Notes: generated by a model not told the origin, from the letters alone. DNA of 64,000 nucleotides from Halothiobacillus sp. (GCA_024635755.1 JAGXIF010000036.1:62001-126000); one strand, 5' to 3'; positions 1 to 9,078 are shown, numbered from the stretch's first letter. Made by a program: numbers and translations.

Positions 1-87
1 CGGGTGGTGATGATCTACAGTCGGGGCGGCAATGATACAATCACAGATTGCCCGCAATGGCGGTCCGAACGGCGCTGAGAGAGCCTT
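1..87. other. Left-edge segment upstream of ribB, no supported gene
   Basis: One frame stays open from base 1 to a TGA at 76-78, but its residues match no family I recognise, so it may be chance or the tail of a gene outside the window. I see no FMN riboswitch motif in this segment. A TACAAT at 36-41 could be a -10 box, but I find no convincing -35 partner. Confidence 0.4.
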
Positions 88-1200
88 ATGAGTTTTAGTC
101 CCATCGATGACATTCTCGACGACCTGCGCGCTGGGCGCATGGTCATCATCGTCGATGACGAGGATCGCGAGAACGAGGGTGACCTAGTCATGCTCGCCGA
201 GCAGGTCCGTCCCGAGGACATCAATTTCATGGCGCGCTACGGGCGCGGCCTGATCTGCCTGACGCTCTCCCAGCAACGTTGCGAGCAGCTGGACCTGCCG
301 TTGATGGTCAGCCGCACACGCGAGCCCTTCCAGACGGCGTTCACCGTCTCGATCGAGGCGGCGCGCGGCGTGACCACCGGTATCTCGGCTGCGGACCGGG
401 CCACCACCATCCGCACGGCGGTGGCCCCCGAGGTCAAGCCCCTCGATCTGGTCCAGCCGGGGCACGTCTTCCCGCTGATGGCGCGGCCGGGCGGCGTGCT
501 GGCACGGGCCGGCCACACCGAGGCGGGTGTGGACCTGGCGCGACTGGCCGAGGCGCGGGAGCCCTCGGCGGTGATCGTGGAGATCCTCAACGAGGATGGT
601 TCGATGGCGCGCCGCCCGGACCTGGAGCGCTTTGCCGCCGAGCACGACATCAAGATCGGCTCGATCGAGGAACTCATCCGTTACCGGATGCGCCACGAGC
701 GCTCGGTGGAACATCAGTTCGCCACCGAGATCGACACGCGCCACGGTCGCTTCACGCTGCATGCCTACAAGGACTTCACCAGCGGCCAGTTGCAGTTTGC
801 GGCCGTGCGCGGCGCGCCCGACGCGGAGACGCCCACGCCGGTGCGCGTGCATGTGCACCACGCTGTCTGCGATCTGTTCGAGCCGCAGGGGCGTGATTGC
901 GGTTGGCCCTTCTCCGACGTCCTTGCCCGACTGGCGGACATGGAGACCGGCGTGGCCGTGGTGCTGCGCTCGACCCCCAGCGAGGACGAACTGCTGCGCC
1001 AGTTGCAGGGCTGGGAGGAAGCCGCGCCCTCTGCCGACGCCGCCGAGGTGGAGGAGTTGCGCAACTACGGGGTCGGGGCACAGATTCTCAAGGACCTGGG
1101 CGTGCGCAAGATGCGCGTGATGAGTGCGCCCAAGCGGTTCCACGCCCTGGCCGGGTTCGGCCTGGAAGTGGTTGATTACATTCACGACGAGGCGGAATGA
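88..1200 (+). CDS. ribB: 3,4-dihydroxy-2-butanone-4-phosphate synthase with degenerate GTP cyclohydrolase II-like C-terminus
   Basis: Cytoplasmic enzyme of riboflavin synthesis that makes the four-carbon unit used by lumazine synthase from ribulose 5-phosphate. The N-terminal domain (about residues 1-200) has [11 protein letters not shown] at 23-33 and GHTEAGVDL at 142-150, the acidic and His motifs of RibB. Residues 205-370 align in position with GTP cyclohydrolase II (RibA), but the zinc-cysteine cluster is reduced to [17 protein letters not shown] and the catalytic QEGR-type loop is missing. That domain is therefore probably not a cyclohydrolase, as in the fusions called RibBX. At 370 aa it has full fusion length. 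It is first in a run with ribH, nusB, thiL and pgpA, 24 bases before ribH. Confidence 0.93.
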   Translation: MSFSPIDDILDDLRAGRMVIIVDDEDRENEGDLVMLAEQVRPEDINFMARYGRGLICLTLSQQRCEQLDLPLMVSRTREPFQTAFTVSIEAARGVTTGISAADRATTIRTAVAPEVKPLDLVQPGHVFPLMARPGGVLARAGHTEAGVDLARLAEAREPSAVIVEILNEDGSMARRPDLERFAAEHDIKIGSIEELIRYRMRHERSVEHQFATEIDTRHGRFTLHAYKDFTSGQLQFAAVRGAPDAETPTPVRVHVHHAVCDLFEPQGRDCGWPFSDVLARLADMETGVAVVLRSTPSEDELLRQLQGWEEAAPSADAAEVEELRNYGVGAQILKDLGVRKMRVMSAPKRFHALAGFGLEVVDYIHDEAE

Positions 1201-1224
1201 CCGCCGCATACGGGATAGAGCAGC

Positions 1225-1707
1225 ATGAATGAGGTTCAGGTGATCGAGGGCGGGCTGACCGTCCAGACCGGGCGCTACGCCATCGTGACGACGCGCTGGA
1301 ATGCCCAGGTGGTCGATCGGCTGCGTGACGGCGCGATCGACACCCTGCGCCGCCACGGCGTCGATCCCAAGCAGATCACGGTGGTGACGGCGCCGGGCGC
1401 ATTCGAATTGCCGCTGGTGGCCCAGCGCGTAGCGGCGAGCGAGAAGTTCGATGCCATCATCTGCCTGGGCGCGGTCATCCGTGGCGCCACGCCGCATTTC
1501 GACTACGTGGCGGGCGAGGCGGCCAAGGGCATCGCCGGTGTGGCCACCGACTTCGACATGCCGGTGATTTTCGGCGTGCTGACCACCGACACGGTCGACC
1601 AGGCGATGGAACGGGCCGGCAGCAAGGCCGGCAACAAGGGCGCGGAAGCGGCCGTCACCGCCATCGAGATGGTCAACCTTCTCGACCAGATCGACCAGAT
1701 TGCCTGA
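1225..1707 (+). CDS. ribH: 6,7-dimethyl-8-ribityllumazine synthase
   Basis: Penultimate enzyme of riboflavin synthesis. It condenses 5-amino-6-ribitylaminouracil with the butanone phosphate made by the upstream RibB product. The 160-residue length is typical. [15 protein letters not shown] lies near residues 52-66, [16 protein letters not shown] follows, and the C-terminal half carries the GNKGAEAA segment found in these icosahedral or pentameric synthases. It sits between ribB and nusB with only four bases before the nusB ATG, the widespread ribH-nusB pairing, so the genes are very likely cotranscribed. Confidence 0.96.
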   Translation: MNEVQVIEGGLTVQTGRYAIVTTRWNAQVVDRLRDGAIDTLRRHGVDPKQITVVTAPGAFELPLVAQRVAASEKFDAIICLGAVIRGATPHFDYVAGEAAKGIAGVATDFDMPVIFGVLTTDTVDQAMERAGSKAGNKGAEAAVTAIEMVNLLDQIDQIA

Positions 1708-1711
1708 GCCC

Positions 1712-2263
1712 ATGATCAAACAGTTTCCACCAGACGAGCAGGATGGCGAGCAGCGCTCGGACGACGAGTCGCCGTTGCATGACGATGGGCGGCGTGAACG
1801 CAAAGCCTCCCCGCGCGGGCCCACCGCCACGCCGGCACGCAAGAAGCGCCGCTGGGCGCGTGAGCGGGCGGCCCAGGGGCTCTACCAGCAATTGATGAAT
1901 CCCATTCCGCTGGAGCAGCTCGAATCGCAGTTCATGGAGGACGCCTTCATGCTGCGTATCGACCTGGATCTGTTCCGTCGCATCCTGCGCGGCGTGGAGA
2001 AGCACAGCGTCGACCTGGATGCGGCCATCGAGCCCCATCTCGATCGCCCCGTTGACGAGCTCGACCCGATCGAGCGCGCCATCCTGCGTTTGGGTGCCTT
2101 CGAGCTGATGCATGCCCAGGAGGTCCCGCGTGCGATCGTGATCAACGAGGCGGTGGAACTGGCCAAGCGGTTCGGCGCCACCGACGGCCATCGCTACGTC
2201 AATGGCGTCCTCGACCAACTGGCCGACGACCTGCGGCCCGGCGAACCCGCCCGTGGTCGCTGA
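1712..2263 (+). CDS. nusB: Transcription antitermination factor NusB
   Basis: RNA-binding all-helical protein that works with NusE (S10) on boxA during rRNA transcription. The core starts around residue 45 with the RERAAQGLYQQ segment and continues through DPIERAILRLGAFEL and the C-terminal INEAVELAKRFGATDGHRYVN motif that defines the family. At 183 aa it is longer than the usual 140 or so because of a polar, charged N-terminal extension of about 45 residues, probably disordered. I chose the ATG at 1712, just after the ribH stop; an in-frame TTG at 1700 would overlap ribH. Confidence 0.95.
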   Translation: MIKQFPPDEQDGEQRSDDESPLHDDGRRERKASPRGPTATPARKKRRWARERAAQGLYQQLMNPIPLEQLESQFMEDAFMLRIDLDLFRRILRGVEKHSVDLDAAIEPHLDRPVDELDPIERAILRLGAFELMHAQEVPRAIVINEAVELAKRFGATDGHRYVNGVLDQLADDLRPGEPARGR

Positions 2264-2290
2264 CGAGCGCCTGCCCGTCGAACACCCTTG

Positions 2291-3292
2291 ATGGCCTGCC
2301 CTGTCGACGAATTCGATCTGATCGCGCGCCATTTCGATTGGCCCGCTCGGCATCCGGAGGTGAGTCTGGCGGTGGGCGACGACGCGGCCCTGCTCGATCC
2401 CCCGCCCGGCACTCGTCTGGCCGTCAGTACCGACATGCTGATCGCCGGCCGACATTTCCCCCTGGACACCGCCCCCGAGGCCATCGCCCATCGTGCATTG
2501 GCCGTCAATCTCTCCGATCTGGCGGCCATGGGGGCGAGCCCGTTGGGCTTTACCCTGTCACTGGGTCTGCCGCAGACCGACGCCGACTGGCTGGCCCGGT
2601 TCGCCTCGCAACTGCGCACCGGGGCCGAACGCTGGGGCTGCGACCTGATCGGTGGCGACACCGTGGGCAGCCCCGTCCTGACACTTTCGGTCACCGTGAT
2701 CGGTAGCCTGCCGGCCGGCAAGGCCCTGACCCGTGGCGGCGCGCGGGCCGGCGACCGGCTGGCCGTGACCGGCCACATCGGGGATGCCGCGCTGGGTCTG
2801 GCCCTCGCGCTTGGGGAGGAGTCGCTCCCGGTGCTGTCCCCGTCGGCCGCGGCCTACCTGCGCGAACGGCTTGACTACCCGGAACCAAGGCTGGCCACCG
2901 GCCGCGCCTTGTTGCCCCATGCCTCGGCGGCACTGGACTGCTCGGACGGGCTGTTGCAGGACATCGGCCATCTGCTCGCCTCCAGCGACCTTGCCGCCGA
3001 GATCGACATCGACGCGATCCCCGTCTCGCCGGCGGCCGCCGAATGGCTCGAGGCCCGCCCGGCGGACTGGACGCGTCTGGTGACCGGCGGGGACGACTAC
3101 GAACTGATCGTGGCCTTGCCGCCCGAGGTCGAGATCGACCCCGTCTGGGGACTGACGGTCATCGGCAGGCTGGTCGACGGGCCGACTGGCGAGATACGTG
3201 ACCGCCAGGCGCGCACGTTGCCACAGCGACGTGGCTATACCCATTTCCCGGCATCACCGTCGGTCGACAAGGGAGAAGACGTCAATGGATGA
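2291..3292 (+). CDS. thiL: Thiamine-monophosphate kinase
   Basis: Phosphorylates thiamine monophosphate to the active cofactor thiamine diphosphate, using ATP. The protein has the PurM/ThiL fold signatures: DEFDLIARHF at the start, an acidic GDDAALLDPP metal site, the STDMLIAGRHF strand, AVNLSDLAAMGASP, and a later GGDTVGSP loop. DCSDGLLQDIGHLL and TGGDDYELI mark the C-terminal half. The 333-residue length is normal. The ATG at 2291 is preferred over the adjoining TTG at 2288. Its 3' end overlaps pgpA by eight bases, which suggests translational coupling. nusB-thiL-pgpA is a common proteobacterial order. Confidence 0.95.
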   Translation: MACPVDEFDLIARHFDWPARHPEVSLAVGDDAALLDPPPGTRLAVSTDMLIAGRHFPLDTAPEAIAHRALAVNLSDLAAMGASPLGFTLSLGLPQTDADWLARFASQLRTGAERWGCDLIGGDTVGSPVLTLSVTVIGSLPAGKALTRGGARAGDRLAVTGHIGDAALGLALALGEESLPVLSPSAAAYLRERLDYPEPRLATGRALLPHASAALDCSDGLLQDIGHLLASSDLAAEIDIDAIPVSPAAAEWLEARPADWTRLVTGGDDYELIVALPPEVEIDPVWGLTVIGRLVDGPTGEIRDRQARTLPQRRGYTHFPASPSVDKGEDVNG

Positions 3293-3812
3293 GGCCAAGC
3301 GCCGCGTGCGGGTGGGCGAACTGGGGCGAAGCCCGGTGATGTGGCTTGCCTTCGGTTTGGGCTCGGGCCTCGCGCCCAAGGCGCCCGGCACGGCGGGCAC
3401 CATTCCCGGCGTGTTGCTGGGCTGGCTGCTGGTCGTTCTGTTGACCCCGCAATTGGGTGAAGCCGCCACGATCGCCGTCGTTCTGTTGCTGTCGGCCGCG
3501 TTGTTTTTCCTGGGTGTCTGGCTTTGCGGCCGGGCCAGTCAGCGCCTGGGCGTGCATGACCATGGTGGCATCGTGTTCGATGAGATCGTCGGCGTGCTGC
3601 CGGTGTTCCTGCTGCTGCCCACGCAGTGGTGGGAGGTGCTGCTGGCGTTCGTCTGGTTCCGGGTGTTCGACGTGATCAAGCCCTGGCCGATCGGTTGGCT
3701 CGACCGACGCGTTGCCGGCGGCATGGGAATCATGATCGATGACATGCTCGCCGGGGTGTTCGCCCTGGTCGCGCTCTGGGGCAGCCTATGGATCGCGGGG
3801 TGGTGGCTGTAG
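3285..3812 (+). CDS. pgpA: Phosphatidylglycerophosphatase A
   Basis: Inner-membrane lipid phosphatase that converts phosphatidylglycerol phosphate to phosphatidylglycerol. Family hallmarks are GSGLAPKAPGTAGT near residues 23-36, the acidic FDEIVGVLPVF segment, and FRVFDVIKPWPIGWLDR. Several hydrophobic stretches give about four membrane segments. I chose the ATG at 3285 inside the end of thiL, giving 175 residues. Starting further upstream would add about 29 residues of out-of-frame thiL coding. It is the last gene of the rib-nusB-thiL operon and converges on moaB with a 22-base gap. Confidence 0.93.
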   Translation: MDEAKRRVRVGELGRSPVMWLAFGLGSGLAPKAPGTAGTIPGVLLGWLLVVLLTPQLGEAATIAVVLLLSAALFFLGVWLCGRASQRLGVHDHGGIVFDEIVGVLPVFLLLPTQWWEVLLAFVWFRVFDVIKPWPIGWLDRRVAGGMGIMIDDMLAGVFALVALWGSLWIAGWWL

Positions 3813-3834
3813 GCAAAACCCCTTACCAATTGGC

Positions 3835-4356
3835 CTAGCGTTCGTTCAGGCGCGGCATCAGTTCGACCAGATTGCAGGGACGCTTGCGGTAGTCGAGCTG
3901 GCTGACGAGTAGGTTGTCCCAGGCATCCCGGCAGGCGCCGGTGGATCCCGGCAGCACGAACAGGTAGGTGCGGTTGGCCACCCCGGCGGTGGCGCGCGAC
4001 TGCAAGGTCGAGCTGCCAATCTGCTCGAAGGACAGCCAGCGGAACATTTCACCGAAGCCATCGATGGTCTTGTCGAATAGCGGGGTGATCGCCTCGGGGG
4101 TGCCGTCGCGGCCCGTCAGGCCGGTGCCGCCGGTGCTGATGGCCACGTCGCAATCGTGCGCGGCGATCCACTGCGATACGGCGGCGCGGATGGCATAGAT
4201 GTCATCCGGCAGCAGCTGGCGGTCGAACAGGTGGTGACCGGCGTTTTCCAGTCGCTCGACCAGCAGGTCCCCGGAACGGTCCTCGGCGAGGGTGCGGCTG
4301 TCGGAAACGGTCAGGACCGCGATGTTCAGTGGCTTGAATGGGCGCTCTTCGCTCAT
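3835..4356 (-). CDS. moaB: Molybdenum cofactor biosynthesis protein B
   Basis: MoaB/MogA-type protein of molybdopterin synthesis, related to the enzymes that adenylylate molybdopterin before metal insertion. It contains the [11 protein letters not shown] loop around residues 75-85 and [14 protein letters not shown] near 135-148, both typical of the molybdopterin-binding fold. The length of 173 is usual. Its ATG overlaps the stop of the upstream DUF3565 gene by four bases, so it is the last gene of a tightly packed block beginning at DUF3579. No other moa gene is in the window. Confidence 0.92.
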   Translation of the reverse strand: MSEERPFKPLNIAVLTVSDSRTLAEDRSGDLLVERLENAGHHLFDRQLLPDDIYAIRAAVSQWIAAHDCDVAISTGGTGLTGRDGTPEAITPLFDKTIDGFGEMFRWLSFEQIGSSTLQSRATAGVANRTYLFVLPGSTGACRDAWDNLLVSQLDYRKRPCNLVELMPRLNER

Positions 4357-4631
4357 GAAACTCCCCGTCGGTTCGAAAACGAATCACGGCTGGCGCCGTG
4401 CGGTTCCGGGTCGCAGACTGCCCCGGCGGCGCATTTTCGGCATGTCAGTGGCTGGTCGATCATGGCGATGCGGCCCAGGCTGTGTTCCACCCAGGGTCGG
4501 TTGATCCATGGTGGGTCGTGCCGGGTGTGCTGATTGTGACCACAGGCGAGCCGTGCGAACCAGTGCCCCTCCGCATCACGGTGGAAGGAGGCGATGGCCC
4601 GTTGGGGTGACTTATCCCCCGGGGCCGGCAT
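4353..4631 (-). CDS. DUF3565 family protein
   Basis: Small protein of unknown function, 92 residues from the ATG at 4631. It carries the family pattern: an aromatic-rich HWFARLACGHNQHTRH segment, then DPPWINRPWV and a C-terminal LTCRKC. The conserved Cys, His and CxxC suggest a metal site, which is inferred. The ATG shares one base with the rimO stop codon (TGATG arrangement) and the 3' end overlaps moaB by four bases, so translation is probably coupled to both neighbours. A start seven codons upstream is possible but would run into rimO. Confidence 0.8.
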   Translation of the reverse strand: MPAPGDKSPQRAIASFHRDAEGHWFARLACGHNQHTRHDPPWINRPWVEHSLGRIAMIDQPLTCRKCAAGAVCDPEPHGASRDSFSNRRGVS

Positions 4632-6025
4632 CAGGGAACCGGAACGCCCCATAGATCGTGTTCGTCGGCCTCGACGATCTCGACCTCGACAAAATCTCCC
4701 GGCTGGACGTCGGTGACCTCTGGCAGGTAGACCACGCCGTCTATCTCCGGGGCGTCGGCCATGCTTCGGGCCACGGCGCCGGATTCATCGACGGCATCCA
4801 CCAGGACCGGCAGGCGCTGACCGATCTTCCTCGCCAGCTTGGCCGCGCTGATGGCGGCCTGCTTTTCCATGAAGCGGGTCAGGCGTTCCTGCTTGACGTC
4901 CTCGGGCACCGGGTCGGGCAGTTCGTTGGCTGTCGCCCCTTCCACCGGTGAGTAGGCAAACGCGCCGACGCGATCGAGCTGGGCCTCGTCGAGGAAGTCG
5001 AGCAGTTCCTGGAATTCCGCTTCGGTCTCGCCGGGAAAGCCGACGATGAAGGTCGAGCGGATGGTGATTTCCGGGCAGATTTCGCGCCATTTGCGGATGC
5101 GCGCCAGCACGTTCTCACTGGAGGCCGGGCGCTTCATCAGCTTGAGAATGCGGTGGTTGGCGTGCTGGAAGGGAATGTCCAGGTACGGGAGTATCAGGCC
5201 CTCGGCCATCAGTTCCACGGCATCGTCGACATGCGGATAGGGGTAGACGTAGTGCAACCGTATCCACGCATCCAGCGAGCCCAGCGCGCGGGCCAGCTCG
5301 GCAAAGCGGGTCTTGAGCGGCTGGCCGCCCCAGAAGTCGAGCTTGTAGCGGGTGTCCACGCCGTAGGCGCTGGTGTCTTGCGAGACGACCAGTAGTTCGC
5401 GCACGCCGGCATTGACCAGGTTCTCCGCCTCGCTCATTACCTCGCCGATGGGGCGACTGTCGAGGTCGCCGCGCAGGCTGGGGATGATGCAGAAGCTGCA
5501 ACGGTGGTTGCAGCCCTCGGAAATCTTCAGATAGGCGTAGTGGCGCGGGGTGAGCTTGACGCCCACGGCATCGTCCAGGGCAGGCATCCCGTCGGCCGGT
5601 GCCTGTTGGCGGCCCCGATTGCCCTGGCTGCCCGGCTCGGGCATCACGTCGACGAACGGGTCGAAGCGCGGCGGCAGGTGCTGATGCACCGCATCCATCA
5701 CTTCCTGGTAGGCCTGCGGGCCGGTCACTGCCAGCACGTTCGGGTGGGTCTGGCGCACCAGCTCCCCCTCGTCACGACCGCCTAGGCAGCCGGTCACGAT
5801 CACGCGGCCGTTCTCCGCCAGTGCCTCGCCAATGGTATCCAGCGATTCCTCGACGGCCGAGTCGATGAAGCCGCAGGTGTTGATGATTACCAGCTCGGCA
5901 TTGTCGTAACTGTCAGAGAGCGCGTAGCCCTCGGCCCGCAGCTGGGTCAGGATGCGTTCGGAGTCGACCAGGGCCTTGGGGCAGCCCAGGGAGACGAAAC
6001 CGATACGGGGAGGATTGTGGGTCAT
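4631..6025 (-). CDS. rimO: Ribosomal protein S12 methylthiotransferase
   Basis: Radical-SAM enzyme that methylthiolates an aspartate of ribosomal protein S12. The N-terminal methylthiotransferase domain has three cysteines (C15, C51, C80) for one iron-sulfur cluster. GCNHRCSFC at 171-179 supplies the CxxxCxxC of the radical-SAM cluster, and a TRAM-like domain ends the protein. Length is 464 residues from the ATG at 6025, whose context begins [18 protein letters not shown] Gln/Pro/Gly-rich insertion lies near residues 130-152 between the two domains, longer than I would expect for the family. The ATG overlaps the DUF3579 stop by four bases. Confidence 0.95.
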   Translation of the reverse strand: MTHNPPRIGFVSLGCPKALVDSERILTQLRAEGYALSDSYDNAELVIINTCGFIDSAVEESLDTIGEALAENGRVIVTGCLGGRDEGELVRQTHPNVLAVTGPQAYQEVMDAVHQHLPPRFDPFVDVMPEPGSQGNRGRQQAPADGMPALDDAVGVKLTPRHYAYLKISEGCNHRCSFCIIPSLRGDLDSRPIGEVMSEAENLVNAGVRELLVVSQDTSAYGVDTRYKLDFWGGQPLKTRFAELARALGSLDAWIRLHYVYPYPHVDDAVELMAEGLILPYLDIPFQHANHRILKLMKRPASSENVLARIRKWREICPEITIRSTFIVGFPGETEAEFQELLDFLDEAQLDRVGAFAYSPVEGATANELPDPVPEDVKQERLTRFMEKQAAISAAKLARKIGQRLPVLVDAVDESGAVARSMADAPEIDGVVYLPEVTDVQPGDFVEVEIVEADEHDLWGVPVP

Positions 6026-6363
6026 GATCCGTCGCGGCTGTCCGGCTGGGTGGGGGCGTTGTCCCCCGCGTATTCCTCCAGATGGCCGTCCTTGTACTGG
6101 ACGTGCATCTTGAGGTTGTTGCGTTCGATGAACTGCACCACGGCATCGAACATCTGCCGGTTGCCCGTCTTGAGGCATGGCTCGATGGCTAGGACCTTTT
6201 GCCCATTGAGCATGACGGGGTGGAGCCGCTGCGAATAGACCAGGCGGTGCTGGGCAAACGTCGCATCCCAGCTGGAGATACGATCGATCCAGTCACTGGG
6301 TCGGAAGCGGGCGCCGGCCTTGGTCACTGACTCGACGATGTAGCGTTTCGGCTGATTGTCCAT
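6022..6363 (-). CDS. DUF3579 family protein
   Basis: Cytoplasmic protein of unknown function, 113 residues from the ATG at 6363 (start [15 protein letters not shown]). The family signature is visible in [16 protein letters not shown] and [16 protein letters not shown], followed by a C-terminal helix with [13 protein letters not shown]. In frame, 18 codons lie upstream, but the shorter start matches the usual family beginning. It opens the overlapping series DUF3579-rimO-DUF3565-moaB and is divergent from the asparaginase-like gene, with 133 bases between their starts. Confidence 0.82.
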   Translation of the reverse strand: MDNQPKRYIVESVTKAGARFRPSDWIDRISSWDATFAQHRLVYSQRLHPVMLNGQKVLAIEPCLKTGNRQMFDAVVQFIERNNLKMHVQYKDGHLEEYAGDNAPTQPDSRDGS

Positions 6364-6496
6364 GAAGTCGTGGCTTGCTCGGCGTGCACCAATGTTGGGT
6401 GGGTCGATTAGAATCAATCCATCATTTTACTTGAGTTGGCCGACAAACGCATCCGGCCTTCGCCCGGGACAGGAAAGAAATAAGGAGTCTGAGCAT

Positions 6497-7033
6497 ATGA
6501 CGGAGGTGAAAACGGCCGACAAGCGGTTGCCGGTCGTCCTGATGGACGCCGGCGGGACGTTCAACAAGCGCTATGATCCCGTGGAAGGAAGCCTCTGCGT
6601 CCAGGCAGGCTCCCAGGCCGCGCGGGCGATTCTGGCCAGTGCCATGGCCAATCTCGATCTGCATTGGAGCCAGCCGGTCTGCAAGGACAGCCTGGAGATG
6701 ACCGACGATGACCGCGATCAGGTCGTCCACGCCGTGGATTCGCTCGATGGGCGATGGACCAACGCCCCTGTCGTGCTGCTCCACGGGACGGACACCATGG
6801 CCGAGACGGCAGCATGGCTTGATCGTGCACGGCCCGACCGGCTAGTGGTCCTTACCGGCAGCATGCGGCCGTTCGAGATCGACCCGGTCGAGCCGGCCCT
6901 GAACCTCGGGCTGGCGCTGGGGTTTGTCCAGGGTCGCAATAGTTCGGGTGTCTATCTCGCGATGAGCGGGCTGGTCCGTCCCCTGGGCGAGTTGGAGAAG
7001 GACCGGGGCAACGGCTGCTTTCGCCCCAAGTAA
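6497..7033 (+). CDS. Single-domain L-asparaginase-like protein
   Basis: Only the N-terminal domain of a type I/II asparaginase is present, 178 residues against the usual 320-350. The catalytic elements are there: DAGGTFN near residues 14-20 (nucleophilic Thr), HGTDTMAET near 93-101 (second Thr and Asp) and VLTGSMRPF near 116-124. An AAGGAGT ribosome site sits 9 bases before the ATG. The ORF ends cleanly with TAA and is followed by a strong terminator, so it looks like an intact short protein, not a broken gene. Activity on asparagine is inferred; a one-domain form would need partner subunits to complete the usual interface. Confidence 0.8.
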   Translation: MTEVKTADKRLPVVLMDAGGTFNKRYDPVEGSLCVQAGSQAARAILASAMANLDLHWSQPVCKDSLEMTDDDRDQVVHAVDSLDGRWTNAPVVLLHGTDTMAETAAWLDRARPDRLVVLTGSMRPFEIDPVEPALNLGLALGFVQGRNSSGVYLAMSGLVRPLGELEKDRGNGCFRPK

Positions 7034-7051
7034 GATGCGGGGCCTGGCATG

Positions 7052-7081
7052 AAAAAGGCCCCGCCAGATGGCGGGGCCTTT
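7052..7081. terminator. Bidirectional rho-independent terminator
   Basis: Nine-pair GC hairpin GGCCCCGCC / GGCGGGGCC with a four-base loop, flanked by a run of A on the left and T on the right. It sits between the convergent asparaginase-like gene and soxB and can end both transcripts. Confidence 0.85.
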
Positions 7082-7115
7082 GCGGTTCAGGCATCCCCTC
7101 GCGGGGATCCCGGCA

Positions 7116-8921
7116 TCAGCACTTGTGGGTGATACCCGCGTTGCCTTCAACGCCCTTGAGAACCGGCTCGTTCAGCTCGATGGCTTTGATGTGCTTCTGG
7201 TCACGCAACCAAGACTCGACCTGGTCCCAGATCATCTCGCCGGTATCGCCCGGGATGTTGCCCGGCTCGGCAACCGAGGCCCAGCCCGCGACCTTGTAGG
7301 TCTTGTTCGGGTCGAGTGGCTCGCCTTCGAGCTCCATGTCCATGATGCGCTTGCCTTTCTCGGCATTCGGCGCACAGGCATACTTCAGGCCACCGACGCG
7401 TACCATGTCGCCGCCCTGCTGGTAGTAGGGGTCGGTGTTGAAGATGTTGTCGCAGACGTCCTCGAGGATGCTCTTGATCTGCTCGCCGGTGAACTCGTTG
7501 ACCGTGACGTTCGGATAGGTCAGGGCCACGTGAGTCATCATGTCGTCGTAGGTGATCGGCTCGCCCGGGATCAGCGAGGTGCCCCAGCGAACGCCCGGCG
7601 AGAAGGAGATCTGCGCATCGTTGACATCGATCAGTGCGTCGCAGAGCAGTTGGTCCCAGGTGCCAATGAAGTTGCCGCGACGGTAGAGCAGGGCATCGTT
7701 GGTGGCCAGCTGCTGACTGGCACGTTCGGCGGCGTTGAAGGTCTTGCCGCCGAAGTTGATTTCCTGGTTGTAGGCCTTCTCGATGTAGTCGGCCATCTCC
7801 TTATCCGGCTCGATGAAGTCGGAGAAGACCGGCAGCAGGTGGTACTTGTAGTCTTGGACCTTGCCATTGCGGACGTCGAAATCGAGCACGCCCAAGTACT
7901 TGGCATTGGAGCCGGCATTGGTGACCAGGGTCTGGCCGCCGCGGTTCTTGACCACGGTCGGGGTGGGTACCGCGTCGTGGGTGTGGCCGCCCATGATGGC
8001 GTCGATGCCGGTGACGCGGCTGGCCATCTTGAGATCCACGTCCATGCCGTTGTGCGACAGGACCACGACCACCTCGGCGCCTTCGGCGCGGGCGGCGTCG
8101 ACGGCTTCCTGCATCTTCTCGTCACGGATGCCGAAGGTCCAGCCGGCGGTCATCCAGCTCGGGTTGGCGATTGGGGTGTACGGGAAGGCCTGGCCGATGA
8201 CGGCCACCTGGACGCCGTTCTGCTCGCGGATGACGTACGGCTTGAAAACACGCTCGTAGAAGTCGGAGTCGAGGATGTTCTGCGCGACGAAGGCCATGTC
8301 GGTGGAGGACTCGAGGTCGGCGATGCCTTCCAGCATGCGATCCTTGGTATAGGCCGCTTCCCAGTGCGAGGTGAAGAAGTCCGGCTTGGCGATCTTCTGT
8401 GCGTCGATCTGGCTCTGGGCGTCGGTCCACAGCGCCAGGGCGTTGCCCTGCCAGTTGTCGCCGCCGTCCAGCAGGAAGGCGCCCGGACGCTGCTCGCGCA
8501 TATGCTTGATCAGGGTGAGCAGGTGGGCGTAACCACCAACCTTGCCGTATTTGCGCGCCGCTTCGGTGAAGTCGAGGCAGGTGAAGGCATGCGCCGCCGG
8601 GGTGTTCGGTTCCAGGCCGAAGTACTTCAGGAAATGCTCGCCGACCAGGTGCGGCGGGTTGCCTTCCATCGAACCCACGCCAAGGTTGATGTTGGGCTCA
8701 CGGAAATAGACCGGCTTGAGCTGGGCGTGCATGTCGGTCATGTGCAGGATCGACACGTTGCCGAAGCGCGGGACTTCATACATGTTGCTCGAGGCGTTGT
8801 TCGCCTTGATCGAGCTGGCGACGCGCTGCGTGCCGGTGCCGGCCTGGGCGGTTTCGAGGTTGATGCCGGCGGCCGAGGCCACGGCGAGCATCTGCAGAAA
8901 TTCGCGACGAGAAAGACTCAT
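7116..8921 (-). CDS. soxB: Thiosulfohydrolase SoxB
   Basis: Periplasmic dimanganese enzyme of the Sox system that hydrolyses the terminal sulfone from the sulfur carrier SoxYZ and releases sulfate. The N-terminus has a Tat-type signal with SRREFLQ at 4-10. Metal-binding motifs of the 5'-nucleotidase superfamily are visible: LHMTDMHAQLKPVYFREPN near 59-77, a DGGDNWQGNAL segment, a VLSHNG stretch and GGHTHDAVP. The 601-residue length is normal. AAGGGGAG precedes the ATG. It lies downstream of soxX-soxA on the same strand but behind a terminator, so it probably has its own promoter in the 358-base gap. Confidence 0.97.
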   Translation of the reverse strand: MSLSRREFLQMLAVASAAGINLETAQAGTGTQRVASSIKANNASSNMYEVPRFGNVSILHMTDMHAQLKPVYFREPNINLGVGSMEGNPPHLVGEHFLKYFGLEPNTPAAHAFTCLDFTEAARKYGKVGGYAHLLTLIKHMREQRPGAFLLDGGDNWQGNALALWTDAQSQIDAQKIAKPDFFTSHWEAAYTKDRMLEGIADLESSTDMAFVAQNILDSDFYERVFKPYVIREQNGVQVAVIGQAFPYTPIANPSWMTAGWTFGIRDEKMQEAVDAARAEGAEVVVVLSHNGMDVDLKMASRVTGIDAIMGGHTHDAVPTPTVVKNRGGQTLVTNAGSNAKYLGVLDFDVRNGKVQDYKYHLLPVFSDFIEPDKEMADYIEKAYNQEINFGGKTFNAAERASQQLATNDALLYRRGNFIGTWDQLLCDALIDVNDAQISFSPGVRWGTSLIPGEPITYDDMMTHVALTYPNVTVNEFTGEQIKSILEDVCDNIFNTDPYYQQGGDMVRVGGLKYACAPNAEKGKRIMDMELEGEPLDPNKTYKVAGWASVAEPGNIPGDTGEMIWDQVESWLRDQKHIKAIELNEPVLKGVEGNAGITHKC

Positions 8922-9078
8922 TGAAAACTCCCCTTTACGTTTTCAGTTTGGGTCAGTTCCCGGCCCACGCCGACGCGGGGACGAGATCCATGGGATATTT
9001 TGGTCCGCTGAACCGGCCCCGGAGCGCCGGGCCCTGCTGGGTCGAGCCAGAAGACTTAACCGGACCATTTAACCATAT

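Noticed and set aside
1-87. FMN riboswitch ahead of ribB
   Set aside because: Conserved riboswitch segments are not seen in the available bases; it could still lie before the window edge or be absent.
184-1842. 552-codon open frame on the minus strand across ribB, ribH and nusB
   Set aside because: Lies opposite well-recognised genes; such long antisense frames are common at high GC and the translation has no family-like motif.
6497-7033. Broken asparaginase pseudogene
   Set aside because: No frameshift or remnant of the second domain follows; a clean stop and terminator come directly after.
7068-8924. 618-codon open frame on the plus strand
   Set aside because: Exact antisense of soxB, whose motifs and signal peptide are clear; the plus translation is valine/glycine-rich mirror sequence.
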